A stretch of DNA of 64,000 bases from Nitzschia sp. DOCU1 (GCA_951394045.1 OX595998.1:868001-932000); one strand, 5' to 3'. Positions 49,039 through 59,845 are shown, numbered from the stretch's first letter. Made by a program: numbers and translations. Notes: a model not told the origin generated them from the letters alone.

Positions 49039-51702
49039 TCACCAATGGACGGACAGGCGGCCGCGGAGGACTTGGTCCCATCCGAGTTGGTTCTGTTCGG
49101 TGATGAGTGGGTGGTACTGGGCTGGGTAATCGTCTGTCGCTGGGAGTGGTGTTCCTGTGTTGTCTAGCCATCGTTGCATGCCGTCGCGGAGGATGTTGAC
49201 TAGTCGTCTAGGGTCGCTGTGGAGGCTCCTGCGATTGAAGTTGCTTTGGATATCCACCAGGTAGTCCGACCTCCACTTCACTGCACGTTCGGATGGGCAC
49301 CTTAGAACATGATTGTTGTCTTTGGACGGCTCTGTCCCACATGAGAAGCAGGATGGGTCTTTCCGTTTGTCGTTCCGGTAGGCGATGTGGCCGGTGGGGG
49401 CTTGGCGGGTCAGATGTTTCACGAGGGTGGATTGGTGTTTGCGGTGACATGATAGGGCATTTCCCATGGCTTCCCAGTCGATACATTCGGACAGGTGGGG
49501 TTCCCAATCGAATCGCTTACATAGGTAAATTTGGAGATTCGGCCAAGTGGTTGCATCGCGGATCTCAGTCTTGTATTGCCCGGTTATTGTGTCCTTGTTG
49601 TTTTCCAGGCTGCATCCGCTACCAGGGAATATGGGGGCAAAGGTGGTGGGCTCGGGATTATTGCCAATGTACTGTTCAGCATGGATGGAGGTTTCGTGAT
49701 GGATGCAAACTTGGAGGGGTGGAGGCGCGTATGCTCTGTTGTCTTCTTGTTGTTCTGTCGAGTAGCGCTCCCTTATGGTGCCTCGGAGAGTCCGAATGGA
49801 CTGATGAAGAGTGTTGGTTATGTCCCAGTCTGCCCACAGTGACTGGCTAGGGTTTTCATATCGATATTTCTTGTGGTGGGCCATACGCTTGGACAAACCG
49901 TGACAATCAACATAGAGTGTCTGGGGTTGGTTCTCGGTCGGGATATCCACTTTTTCTAGAAGGAGTAAGAAGCGGACAAAAGACAGGTATCCGTAGGACT
50001 GGGCGCGGAGTTTGGTCGGGCAGATTCCGTGAACGGGTCCATGGCATTGGGCTATCATGTTGCCTGCGTTGTCGCACCACTTCCAGGCAAAGGAGGATCG
50101 ATCCTGGCAGCTGAAACTGTTGGAGGCGCAGACACCCTTGTTGTCGGAATAAAACTGCCGCAGGGCCAGAATCAAATGTGGTGTTTGGACGTTACTGAGT
50201 AAGTGTCGTTCCCAGTCTTCCATGGCTTGAATGATTGTGTTAAGTTCTTCGGCCTGACCGTTGGCCTCTGGTTGTGGTGTGATCGGGTTCCAGCATTCGA
50301 GGCGCAAGACTGGTTGTGGAAATGCAATCGAGGTGGTCACTGCAGGGACGCAGTCTGCGGGGAGGTCATGTTGGGTGGCTTCAGTCCTGGTAAACCGGTG
50401 GTACGTCGTTTCTTGGCACCTGAAATAATTTCCTGTGTTGTCGCTAACGTACATCATATTTTTGGTGGGTGAGTAAACGTGCGGCCAAATTACGCGGGTG
50501 CGAGACACATTGCACTTCCACGTGCCCAGGGGGTGCCGGAGTCGGCGTTCGGTTGAGTTCACGATCAGGGGTAAGAGGGCTTTGCGCCATAAATTCCAGG
50601 CCCGCAGAGGGGGGCGGGTTGTGATGTTGAACATGTGGTGTCGTCGTTCGGTAGATTGCGGAGGTTCGGTGGGTCCTTTCCAGGCGGTGGTGGAAATGAA
50701 GATGCCGTCCGCTGTGGCAATATCGGCGAGTGTTGTTATCTGGAGGAATTCGCGGCAGGTAGCAATCATCCGGATTTCATCCTCTTTGAAACCTCGTGGG
50801 TGAGTCAGAAGCCATTCCATGATAAAGACGTCGTTCTCTTGTTCGGGTAAAGGGGAGAAATTTTTTTCAAGGCGGATTCTTAGTCCGTGCTTATTCAGGA
50901 ATCGCTGTAAACACGGTACCCAGGTGGCGCGCAGGTGGGGTAAATTAGTGCTTGTGTCGTCTTGGAGGATGGCGGATTGGAATCCGGACTGTGCTTGTAT
51001 CCAGGTGAGTAGAATGCGAAATTCTTGAGCCGGTTGTCCATTGCTCCGTAACAGTTTGATTGCTGTCGTGCATTTTGCTAATCCTTGTTCTGTGCTGAGT
51101 CCCATAAATCCTACACCGCCTCGTTTCGGCAGAGCCCAGGTGACGGTGCGCTCGAGGTGCTTGCTGAACCCGCATTTGTTGAGTGCTCTTGAGGTGAAAT
51201 CTTTCTCGATGGCGTGAGTTTCTTTTTCCGTGAACGACGTGCAGCAGTTGGGGTAACCCACGCTGGTTTGGAAAAAGCTGTGGTAATATGTTCTTGCTTC
51301 CTTTGGGCTTGAGCAAAATCTCATACTTTTGGCATGGTGTTTGCTGTTTGCTAGGCTCTTGGTGAGTTGCGTCCGCATATTTCCACTGGGTGAAGTCCAG
51401 ATGCCCAAGGTCCTGTGACTTTCGAATGCAGACAGGCTTTTGATCCTGATGGGGGCCTCCTGGGTTGGTGACTGGATGTTGAGCTCAAGGTTGCATCGAC
51501 TCGGATTTAGCATGGGAATACCACGGTGATCCGTTGTCGTACTAATGAGGTGGTACGAGCATTTCGAGGGCTCTAGTAGTCCACCCGACGACCAGAGTAA
51601 GTCGTTCCACTGTTGGGCGTCCTGCCGCATTTTCTCGATGAGTTCTTCCGGTGGAGGCTGGGGATGTGCGCAGAAGTCGTTGACCCGCTGCGAGCAGTCA
51701 TC
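49039..51702 (-). pseudogene. LINE RT C-terminal part and zinc-finger tail
   Basis: Continues the reverse transcriptase from the second Asp of motif C (DDCSQRVNDFC) through thumb (QQWNDLLWSSGGLLEPSK) into about 800 residues typical of the tail of diatom LINE-like proteins, ending in a Cys/His finger CFSCGTEPSKDNNHVLRC. Frame open from ATG 51630 to TGA at 49039-49041 region. Separated from its N-terminal part only by the small insertion. Confidence 0.7.
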
Positions 51703-51904
51703 TGCAGTATACCGGAATATAGTGGGCTATGGAATAGCGCACTAATTCAACAATATGTAATTCCCCGCACACTCATACAAGCGAGCTCCAGTAGCGCAGT
51801 GGTACTGTCTACAATCACCTTCTAAGCAAGGTCGAGGGTTCGAGACCGAACTCCTCAATCCCCTTTTTCGTGCGCATACGCCGACTAGCGCACGGCGTAG
51901 TGCA
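51703..51904 (+). mobile_element. 202-bp tRNA-like (SINE-like) insertion
   Basis: Begins TGCAGTATACCGG and ends GGCGTAGTGCA, flanked by CATC on both sides (51699-51702 and 51905-51908). Inside, TAGCGCAGTGG fits a pol III A box and GGTTCGAGACC a B box, with TTCTAA between (Arg-TCT-like) and a TTTTT terminator after about 25 nt. T-arm pairing is poor, so this is not a good tRNA. Its ends share TGCAsTAyrCCG in inverted orientation. A tRNA-derived SINE or small TIR element are both possible. Confidence 0.65.
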
Positions 51905-51908
51905 CATC

Positions 51909-52682
51909 GACAAATCCAACCATGTAGAGCGTAATATGTTCTTGTTTGTCATAGCTCTCAAATACCGCTCCATTGGCCGTTTCCTCGAATGCATCGAACA
52001 GGGTGGAACACACGAATAGCCAAATCGTAGGTGAATTTTGGGAGCCTTGACCCGTGCCATGGATGGGTTTATTCTCTCTATGTTTGTAGAAGGGTGCTGA
52101 TGCCCCTAGTTTTGTTTTGAGCTTAAACCTTGCTTCTTCGAGTGTAGTGGCGTTGACTAGCGCAACCTTGTAGTGCATACCGTACTTCTGACTCAAGAGG
52201 CTTGCTAGGGCAGCTAGGATACGATCGTAGCAGGATGCTGCGTCTAGGTCGAACGCCACTCCACTTTTTCTGGACATCCTATATATTTCATTTTGAAATA
52301 TCTCGAGTAACACGGGGTCATGGGCGGATCGGCCCGGGCGGCTGCCATAGGTACCTTCGTTCAATAGTCGTTCGTCCTCTGCATGGTGTAGTGCCTCGCG
52401 CCATTTAATTCCCAGGATTAGGTTGTAGTCGGCTTCATAGATGTGGATGACGCGTAGACGATGGATTCGGCAATTGTCCACATCTTTCCTAATCATAATA
52501 TTTTCGACGTCTTTCCAGCGCTCGAAGGAATAGCCCAGGCGTAGGGCATAATTGATGATGCTTAGCCGACAGTCGATGATAAGATCGCGATCTTGGAGGA
52601 ACTTGTTATGCGGCGGAGTTTGGCTGATTGTCACAGATGATGCCATGCATGGATGAATGATTCGATTCATTCGAATCATCAT
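51909..52682 (-). pseudogene. LINE RT N-terminal part
   Basis: Fingers and palm of reverse transcriptase: RLRVIHIYEADYNLILG, motif A VAFDLDAASCYDRI, motif B GTGQGSQNSPTIWLF and the start of motif C, MVGFVD, where the tRNA-like insertion begins. 5' end truncated, so no endonuclease or ORF1 is present. Confidence 0.75.
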
Positions 52683-52825
52683 TCTTTCATTCTTGCAAAA
52701 GTCACGTTGGCTAAATTTTTGGCCATACCGGTATGTGACGGCTTTCCGTTGACTGTTTTTGGCGAGCGCGCCGGCCGTTCATTTCGGACTTGGATGCTCC
52801 CACCACATCACACACGAGTAAAAAA

Positions 52826-55800
52826 ATGATTGTCGACGGACCCCATCAAGTGGGAATGCTGCCGAAGGATAATCTTCGACGGTCTAAAGGCATTTCCCCG
52901 TTAAGACAGCTGAAACGCGTGATGGTTGTTGGCAGGACATTTTCCGAATGTAGTTGCGGTTGCCAAAACCTGCCGTCGCAGCAACAACTTATAAAGCCAC
53001 TAGAACAGGAACAGGATTACCAAAAGCAAAGAAGCAAGATGCGTCCTGCCCACTACGCACCGGACCAATCGCCCAAACAGCTGTTAATAGTCCGACCGAC
53101 CACCAATCGACTTCGATGGACGTATCTGCTGGGCATTGCTGTAATTTTGCAGCTCTTTCAGATTTCGAGCATATTTTTGTCTAGAATGGGTGCAACTCCG
53201 AGTTGTTGTTGGGAACCATGGAAGATTGATGGTCATGGTGCCCCTCGTTCTGCCGGTGACGGGGTGCAAGGAAGAATTTCGGAAAAGGTGGTGGTCGTTT
53301 ACACTGGCCCCACAAGCCTCAACGCCACAGAAGGGAAGAACTGGCTCTATCTCAAGAATTTCGAGTACTTTTTGACCCATGGTGTTGATTGTCTACACCA
53401 AGATACGGTCTTTGCACTAACTGAGGTGGTTGCAGCCCACTATGAAAATCGCATATCTGAGATCAAGCAACGATGCGATTCGGAACGACGAGCTGAGTCC
53501 AGCATGGCCTTCCGGAAATTCAAAACTCCGTCTGTGCAAGTAATCCATCGCAAGGACAGGTGCTATGATATGGAAGGTTTTCGCATGGCAATGGAACACG
53601 TCGACTTGTTCAACTATGATTTCACAGTGTATCTAAACTGTGGTGTCGTTGGGCCCAAGCTACCTGACATCGGTGGAGAAAACAGGGTTTCCAATCAGAT
53701 CCCCTGGACCCAACGCTACACGTCCTTGTTATCAGACACTGTCAAAATGTCGGGCCTATCCATCAATGCCTACGATTTTTTCCCGCATATCCAAAGCATG
53801 GTGTTTGCGTTGGACAGAGAGGCACTCAAAATCATCAGAGAAGCCGGTGCCGTGTTTGATTGTGGTGATAGCACCATGTCAGAAGACCTCCTAAATAGAA
53901 TTATCAGGAGATATGAGATTGGAATGAGTCGTGCAATCTTGAAAGCAGGGTACAATATACGCTCGACACATGGCCTCTACGGACCTGTGGAAATCAGGCC
54001 ACAGGACGCTATCAACAGACAAATTCTCGATTGGTGTAAGGATATGTGGTACCCTGAGCAATTTCCAGTTTCAGCTAACTCGAAGTGGGAAGATTTCATG
54101 TTCTTCAAGTCATCGCGACGCTTCTTGTTGCCTAGAATGGAGGAAGAGATTCAGTACAATCACGACCACGAACTTGAGACTCTGAAATTGCCTGTGGCTG
54201 GCGTAACGGTACTTGAGGTCGCCGAGGATGCCAGTACTGATCCTATGGAAAGTTTGTGGAATGGTGGAGCCAGTGACAACATCAATGTTGACCTTTCTAG
54301 CCTGCGAGTGTCGGTCGTCGTCAGCCACTGTAAATTTGAATTATCTTGGCTCCAAGACTATCTCACGGATTTCCCATTACGAGACTTGACGGTTGTATCG
54401 AAATGCGGGATCGATCCGGATCCCGCTCACTTGCCCCCAGGAGCTCGCCTGATGAAATTGCCCAACATTGGACGTGTAGATCATACCATGGCGTATTGGA
54501 TGGCTGAGGTTATTCCTGAGCAGGATATCACAAGAGATGACGTAATTATTTTCCTGAAGGACAACCTCGAAAAGCAGCCTCCGGAGAGCCGTCGCAACAT
54601 GGCGGAGCTGCTACGAGGTACTGCGGTGAACGGTTTTTCGTGTCTTCAGACGCCCGTCCCCGGCTATTCTCATTTTCACGTATCCGAAGTGTTGACTCGT
54701 TACTCCATGACCCACTACATAGGCGACCTGAAATACCAAGAGGATGGGAGCATCGTTCTGAGCCCGAATAATCCAAATGATGAGTTCAAGTCGTCCTTCA
54801 AAAATATGAAGGAATGGCTAGAGCATATTGGGATCGCCGCGCTGTCCCCGGTTGGACTTGTCCCCGTGTGTTATGGAGGTAGTTACGCAGTGCAAGCGTC
54901 CCGGATTCTTGATGTACCGGCGAAGATCCGCTCGAAGCTAGTCAAGAGTCTTTCCCGTGGGAACAACATAGAAGAAGGTCACTTTGCAGAAAGGACGTGG
55001 GCGGCCCTATTTTCGCCCACCTTGACCAAAGATCAAGCAAAGTATATTTTGGACAGAGCCAAGTACGTTAAAATGAATACTGGGGTTGATGGAGGAGGCA
55101 TATTGGGGTCCTTGGTAGAAGTGGATGTCCCTGGTCATTTCCGACCCCTTCTTGGCGGGGACCACGATGTCGAAAAAGTGAAATGGAACCCTACGCAGGG
55201 TCGATGGCAATGGACAGAAATCTATCGTGCCCGCGTTGTGGACTCTGCGAATGTCTGCAAGAGGCCCAGGGTAGAACCCGATATTCCAAAAGCCACCCCA
55301 ACAGTGAAACGACCTCTCACCATTGCAATGTGTACGGCAACAGCAAGAAACGACTTGAGGTATTTGAACGAGTGGATTGACTTTCATGTGGTCCAAGGCT
55401 TTGCCCACTTCTATATGTACGACACTAATGATTTGCCTCAAGTCGAGCATTTTCTTAATTCGACCCGGCCAGGCTGGTCAGAATACGTTAGTGTGACTCA
55501 TTGGCCAGGCAAGAACCAACAAGCCGATATCTGGTCTGATTGCTTCACCGTCAAGGCACGACAAGGAAATCATGCGTGGGCAGCCAATTTTGATGTTGAC
55601 GAGTTTCTCTTGTTGTGGCGCCATGAACATATCATGTCAATGGTCCAAGAACGATGCACGAGTGGCAGTGTGCACGTCGCTCTGTACACCTTTTCCCCCG
55701 ATTATTTGATTGACGAGCAGAGGGAAGAGCTTTCTAGCATGAGGTTGTTGAATGACATCGAAACCTACGAAATGTCCGCCAAGCTCTCTTCGCGTGGTCT

Positions 55801-56452
55801 TCCCCGCCCATTGCTCCACCGAAACGTCCGTCGTGGTCCTGTTGGGTGGGAAGGCAATGACGTATCCAGATTGCAGTTCCGAGTAAAGACGATTGCTCGC
55901 ACTGACGATGTTGATTATTTCCAGAATGCACTGCCCAAACTTCTACACGGAGAACGTAGGACGCTTGGGGGCGTCGCATTGAATACGTTGTGGGTCACCC
56001 CGGAGGCCTCTGGCAACGATATTGCGTCCTTGTTTCATTACAAATTCAAGAGCGTCCCCGAAGTCATCTACGAAACATGTAACGGTGGAAGGATCAGTTC
56101 GGAAGTTGAACTGGAAGCTTGCGAAACAGTTCGTGCATTTGCCACTACGCCTGGCGCCTGGATATCCTATCGCTACAAGGAAGATTATTCGGCTTGGGAT
56201 TTCCTTCGGGATCGCATCCCGTGGTACGGTCATTTCGAACTCAGGAACGCCGGAGTGTCTTGTCCAAATTTAGAAGCGGATGTGTTTTTTGGAGAGAGGA
56301 GAGCCAAGATGATGGTAGAGAGGAGAACGAAGATGATGTCTGGAGAGAGGAGAGCCAAGATGATTTGGCAACGAATCAAAACTCCCGCACTTTCAAAGCC
56401 CGACAGAGTCGACATCAACGCTCCAATCGAATCATACGATACTCCATATTAG
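52826..56452 (+). CDS. Large membrane glycosyltransferase, paralogue 2
   Basis: 1208 aa from ATG 52826. The ATG at 53039 (MRPAHYAPDQS) aligns with the start of paralogue 1 and is the better start on homology; then 1137 aa. Signal anchor (YLLGIAVILQLFQISSIFL), first glycosyltransferase-like domain, DUF3431 and GT92-like domain with NFDVDEFLLL follow as in the copy at 36528. From TGPTSLN onwards the two proteins are nearly identical, whereas the N-terminal 100 residues differ strongly. The C-terminus has an extra repeat of ERRAKMM type. Likely role: addition of sugars in the secretory route; substrate unknown. No intron. The LINE-like element ends about 100 bp upstream, so its promoter is short or modified. 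Confidence 0.8.
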   Translation: MIVDGPHQVGMLPKDNLRRSKGISPLRQLKRVMVVGRTFSECSCGCQNLPSQQQLIKPLEQEQDYQKQRSKMRPAHYAPDQSPKQLLIVRPTTNRLRWTYLLGIAVILQLFQISSIFLSRMGATPSCCWEPWKIDGHGAPRSAGDGVQGRISEKVVVVYTGPTSLNATEGKNWLYLKNFEYFLTHGVDCLHQDTVFALTEVVAAHYENRISEIKQRCDSERRAESSMAFRKFKTPSVQVIHRKDRCYDMEGFRMAMEHVDLFNYDFTVYLNCGVVGPKLPDIGGENRVSNQIPWTQRYTSLLSDTVKMSGLSINAYDFFPHIQSMVFALDREALKIIREAGAVFDCGDSTMSEDLLNRIIRRYEIGMSRAILKAGYNIRSTHGLYGPVEIRPQDAINRQILDWCKDMWYPEQFPVSANSKWEDFMFFKSSRRFLLPRMEEEIQYNHDHELETLKLPVAGVTVLEVAEDASTDPMESLWNGGASDNINVDLSSLRVSVVVSHCKFELSWLQDYLTDFPLRDLTVVSKCGIDPDPAHLPPGARLMKLPNIGRVDHTMAYWMAEVIPEQDITRDDVIIFLKDNLEKQPPESRRNMAELLRGTAVNGFSCLQTPVPGYSHFHVSEVLTRYSMTHYIGDLKYQEDGSIVLSPNNPNDEFKSSFKNMKEWLEHIGIAALSPVGLVPVCYGGSYAVQASRILDVPAKIRSKLVKSLSRGNNIEEGHFAERTWAALFSPTLTKDQAKYILDRAKYVKMNTGVDGGGILGSLVEVDVPGHFRPLLGGDHDVEKVKWNPTQGRWQWTEIYRARVVDSANVCKRPRVEPDIPKATPTVKRPLTIAMCTATARNDLRYLNEWIDFHVVQGFAHFYMYDTNDLPQVEHFLNSTRPGWSEYVSVTHWPGKNQQADIWSDCFTVKARQGNHAWAANFDVDEFLLLWRHEHIMSMVQERCTSGSVHVALYTFSPDYLIDEQREELSSMRLLNDIETYEMSAKLSSRGLPRPLLHRNVRRGPVGWEGNDVSRLQFRVKTIARTDDVDYFQNALPKLLHGERRTLGGVALNTLWVTPEASGNDIASLFHYKFKSVPEVIYETCNGGRISSEVELEACETVRAFATTPGAWISYRYKEDYSAWDFLRDRIPWYGHFELRNAGVSCPNLEADVFFGERRAKMMVERRTKMMSGERRAKMIWQRIKTPALSKPDRVDINAPIESYDTPY

Positions 56453-56585
56453 GTCGCATTTTAGAAAACAAGTGTCAAGAAAGGTAGCAAGCTCCCCTAT
56501 ACAACAACCTGACCAAGGGTGCAGTTCTGCGTTTTCACGATACGCAAGGGCAAAATCCTAGCGTTCCATCTGTCCCACAATATAG

Positions 56586-56978
56586 CTACCGGTAGGTATT
56601 CCGGCGGCGACCACCCAACATGACGCATTCGGTCCTGTGCCCCATGGGTTGCTTCGCCCAGTCCTTCTTTTGACACTCTTGGTCGCAATAGCGCGAAACT
56701 TCGCAGTCCTCGCACGTGTAAAAGTCGAAGTTGTCTTTATGGCAAAAGGAGCATACGATCCTCAAATTTTTCGGTTGGATGCTCATCTTTTCTCCCGACG
56801 CCAAGAGTTCGACGCCATATCGTTCCTGGGAGAGTCCCGTCAAAATCTTGGCCACTTTTTGATTTAGCTGCTGTCCTCGTGCGCTCGCTAGATCGCAAAG
56901 CTTGACAACGGATCCAATCTTTAAATCTTCCCCTGTCGGATAATTTTGTCGTCCACGGTGATTATTATTCCCAGCCAT
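56586..56978 (-). CDS. MYND zinc-finger protein
   Basis: 130 aa from ATG 56978, ending TAG. Residues about 1-70 are basic then a small beta-rich region (VAKILTGLSQERYGVELLAS) like a short SH3/Tudor-type part. Residues 76-118 are an MYND finger: CSFC, CEDC, YCDQECQKKDW, HRTEC. MYND fingers bind zinc and mediate protein contacts, often with proline-rich partners in chromatin or signalling proteins. No SET or other catalytic domain is attached. Convergent with glycosyltransferase 2 (134 bp apart). Confidence 0.8.
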   Translation of the reverse strand: MAGNNNHRGRQNYPTGEDLKIGSVVKLCDLASARGQQLNQKVAKILTGLSQERYGVELLASGEKMSIQPKNLRIVCSFCHKDNFDFYTCEDCEVSRYCDQECQKKDWAKQPMGHRTECVMLGGRRRNTYR

Positions 56979-57697
56979 GATTATATTATTTGCTATCAGT
57001 CAGCAGTAATAGTGAAACAGCGGGGCTTCAATTGGCACGAAAATACAAGCGTTGTCTCGCGTTCAGTGGTTCATGAGGCGCGATGGCCGTCGTTTCGAAT
57101 CAAGGTCTCGTCCGCTTTTGAATAGCCTTGTCTCTGGATCTGGTAAGAGTAGCTCTGAACTGCTCCTTAGCATCAACTTGTGCCAACCAAGTTGGTTATC
57201 ACAGAATCAGCCGAGTAGCAGTAGAGACGACGCGACACGATGTCACGTGTAACGTACACGTTCCGCGCAAGGGGGTCCCGGGACCACACGACAGGACTAA
57301 GTCACTTCAAACTAGATTTAGCAACATACTAATTTGTGTCTATCGATCGAGGAACAGTACTACCGGTAGTGACTGGTGGAGCAGATAGTCGTTAGTAAGC
57401 AGCAAACTAGTTGTTCTCTGCGGATCAAGGAATGCTACTACTGCTGGCTGGACTGGAGTCTGCACCAATGGAGTAGTAGCGTTGTATTGTTTGCTACCTT
57501 TTATTGGTTACAAAAAGGTAGAAAGATGGTGGAGTTTTCTCCTGCGACTTTTGCAGCCGCCCGGCTCTACCGAAAAGTGGTGCTGCCAAAGCAAAAAATG
57601 GAAACAACAAACACCCAATAGCATATATCTGGACGCAAACAAGCATCAGCAGTGAGCCTGTCCAAGTAAGAATGAATAGCATAGCATAGGAGTATCG
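56979..57697. other. Intergenic spacer, no gene seen
   Basis: 719 bp holding the promoter of the MYND gene and the 3' UTR of the SGNH gene. Short open frames are present but have no protein-like features. Confidence 0.5.
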
Positions 57698-59158
57698 TCA
57701 TGAAACTCCATTGTGCTCCGCATTATCCGAATATAGTGTATCGTCCGGAGTGAAGAGTACAGAAGTGTTGGCTGGATATAGGATGAGTGTCCTTGGGACT
57801 TCACCCAGGACCATTATCCTGTGAGCAATGTGGTAGAGGTAATGACATGTCGCCACGGATGGATAAGGCTTGTATTGATGCTCCACAGGAGCCATACGTC
57901 GAGCCCAGCGCCAAAGCCGATCCGGCCCTTCCCTTCCAGCAAAGATGTTAGTATCTGGAAGTTTCCCGAACACAGTCGCGTGCACAATCAAGGCTTCCAA
58001 AAACGTTCCGCTCGGGGACAGGTGTATTTGATCATTGTGCATAAGGTCTGCCCACATCGATGGGTTTTCCTCGTACACAAGCAAAAAGGCGAGCCCCACC
58101 GGGGCGATTTTCGGCTTCAGCCAGGATGGAAGCGTTCTCTCTGCCAAGGCGGCGTAGTCCTGGTATCCATTGTAGGTAAGAGACGTGAATGTTGGAATGT
58201 CCGTCAACCCTGACATGTCTCTTCCTTCTGCCCAGTAACCATATGTGTCCATGAAGATGGGAGCGGCATTGATCTGTCGTAGCCATGGAAGATAAACTTC
58301 CTCTAGCAGCTGCATACCCTCGGCCCGCTGTTCTGTACAACATGGACTTCGCGTGTTGTCGTTAAACAAGACATAATCCCATTGCGGTCTTCCTTTGACT
58401 TCATAAAGTGCCTCTGTATAGTCGTTGTAGTCATCGTCTACAAGGCAAGGATTTGTCTCATCATCCATGAGTTCGTACTTCCAGGCATCGGCAGCAGACG
58501 CATTGTAATCGAAATTATCATCCGTCGTGCTGCTGCTGGTGTTATAGTTCTCTGATTCGAGAAAACGAAGAATTTGTCTCTGCCGTCGCCTCTTTTGAAG
58601 CCGCTCATCCTTGCCAAAGAGTAGTTGTTGGACACTACACGCTCCAAAATCATAGATTTCCACGTCTTCGATGTCCCAGATTCGGGCTTGCCCCGTCTTC
58701 CACTTATCGTACATGCCATTTCCGTACCAGAGATGTGAGGAGTAATCCGCATTGCCGTGTAAACATGAATTTTGTATCAGTTTTCCCTTCCCCATGGCCT
58801 CCAAAACTCGAGGTAAGTCATTGTAGTACATCAATGAGTTACCCACCATGGCCAATCGAACGACTTGTGGCTCCGGTGGAGCCGTAAAACATGCCAAAAG
58901 TACCAAGAGAGACCCTGCAAGAAAGAACTTGAAAATGCCTGCCGACTTGGACGTCCGGCTCGCTATCGTCGGTAAACTCATCATACTCGAAGACATGGAA
59001 GTCATTTGTCGTCGAAAGGCAAAGAGTACTCTTCCGTGCTCGCTGATGCTGCTGCTCTCCCATGTGTTGATTTCATGATCACATTCCTCCGCCGGTACCA
59101 CATCGTCTTCCGGATCGTATATTGGTATCGTTTTCTCCTCCATATTGTTCCGGCACAT
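57698..59158 (-). CDS. SGNH/GDSL-like hydrolase, membrane-anchored
   Basis: 486 aa from ATG 59158. A cytosolic stretch of about 74 residues precedes a transmembrane segment (75-91, IFKFFLAGSLLVLLACF), so this is a type II membrane protein facing the lumen. The SGNH signature is present in pieces: G106-N-S108 (MVGNSLMYY) as block I with nucleophile Ser, N in VLFNDNTRSP, and D376-x-x-H379 (HNDQIHLSPSG). The middle has an acidic insertion (SSSTTDDNFDYNASAADA). Such proteins act as esterases or O-acetyl transferases/esterases on glycans or lipids; the substrate is unknown. It is divergent from the CHCH gene. Confidence 0.7.
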   Translation of the reverse strand: MCRNNMEEKTIPIYDPEDDVVPAEECDHEINTWESSSISEHGRVLFAFRRQMTSMSSSMMSLPTIASRTSKSAGIFKFFLAGSLLVLLACFTAPPEPQVVRLAMVGNSLMYYNDLPRVLEAMGKGKLIQNSCLHGNADYSSHLWYGNGMYDKWKTGQARIWDIEDVEIYDFGACSVQQLLFGKDERLQKRRRQRQILRFLESENYNTSSSTTDDNFDYNASAADAWKYELMDDETNPCLVDDDYNDYTEALYEVKGRPQWDYVLFNDNTRSPCCTEQRAEGMQLLEEVYLPWLRQINAAPIFMDTYGYWAEGRDMSGLTDIPTFTSLTYNGYQDYAALAERTLPSWLKPKIAPVGLAFLLVYEENPSMWADLMHNDQIHLSPSGTFLEALIVHATVFGKLPDTNIFAGREGPDRLWRWARRMAPVEHQYKPYPSVATCHYLYHIAHRIMVLGEVPRTLILYPANTSVLFTPDDTLYSDNAEHNGVS

Positions 59159-59845
59159 CCTTTTTATGATTTGGAGGCTCCCAACTGAAAAAAAGGAGAC
59201 ACGGCGTCTCTTCTCTCGGATGGGAAGGAAACGTTTTCTTCTGCCTTTGTTTGTTTGCTTGTTTGTTTGCGAGAGATAAGTGAAAAGCCGGCCAGGTGCT
59301 CCTATCTCTGCATGTATGATACCTGGTATTTCTCAGCCACATTGGCTGTGTGTAGAGGGAAGTCCGTTGACCAACATGTAAAAATCGGGCAAGCGCCGCG
59401 CACGCCCATATATGCATAGGGCGCCAAAATCATAACGCATGCTTAGGGTGCGCGCCAAACTTTTAATAAGCCCCTTTGGCATAGAACAAACCGCAAGTCG
59501 TTTGGTATTTAAAGGAAATGATTCATGTGAGACTCGCGCCAGCCCCGATAATTATCGCGCGCCTTTTGGCAGCTTCAACTCAGTATAAGTATGTATGCTG
59601 GATAGGTACGTGATTGGCTTGCGGCTTTTGCCGAGGCGAAGAAGGCGCGCCGCGTCATCCATGTGGTTGACAATGGGAATCCGGAATGTACGATTGGTGG
59701 CCACGAATCCGCATATCCAAAGACCTCCAAAGAAGGAAAGCTCGAAACACGCGGGGCAAAAGGTGCCGACAGCACGGAGGAAATACCCGTCACACAACAA
59801 TTGGATCGTTTCCACTTTCCAACATCAAAAGTAATAGATAACATC
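59159..59845. promoter_or_regulatory. Divergent promoter region, SGNH and CHCH genes
   Basis: 687 bp between two start codons pointing away from each other. CGCGCG-type words (59540-59565) and AT-rich TTTTAATAAG (59461) are present. No conserved motif is claimed. Confidence 0.35.

Larger units (their letters stand above)
48500..52690 (-). mobile_element. Non-LTR (LINE-like) retrotransposon, 5'-truncated
   Basis: Minus-strand reverse transcriptase and C-terminal region without LTRs. The 3' end is marked by plus-strand CCCTTTTTTTTT followed by GTT repeats at about 48511-48540, that is, an A-rich tail on the element's strand. The 5' end stops at about 52682-52690 inside the reverse transcriptase's N-terminal part. 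A 202-bp insertion (51703-51904) splits it. Removing the insertion and one CATC restores a single frame. Border positions are approximate. Confidence 0.75.

Noticed and set aside
51780..51860. A functional tRNA-Arg(TCT) gene
   Set aside because: A and B boxes and a terminator are present, but the T-arm and anticodon stem pair poorly and the sequence lies in a small insertion with its own ends and duplication.
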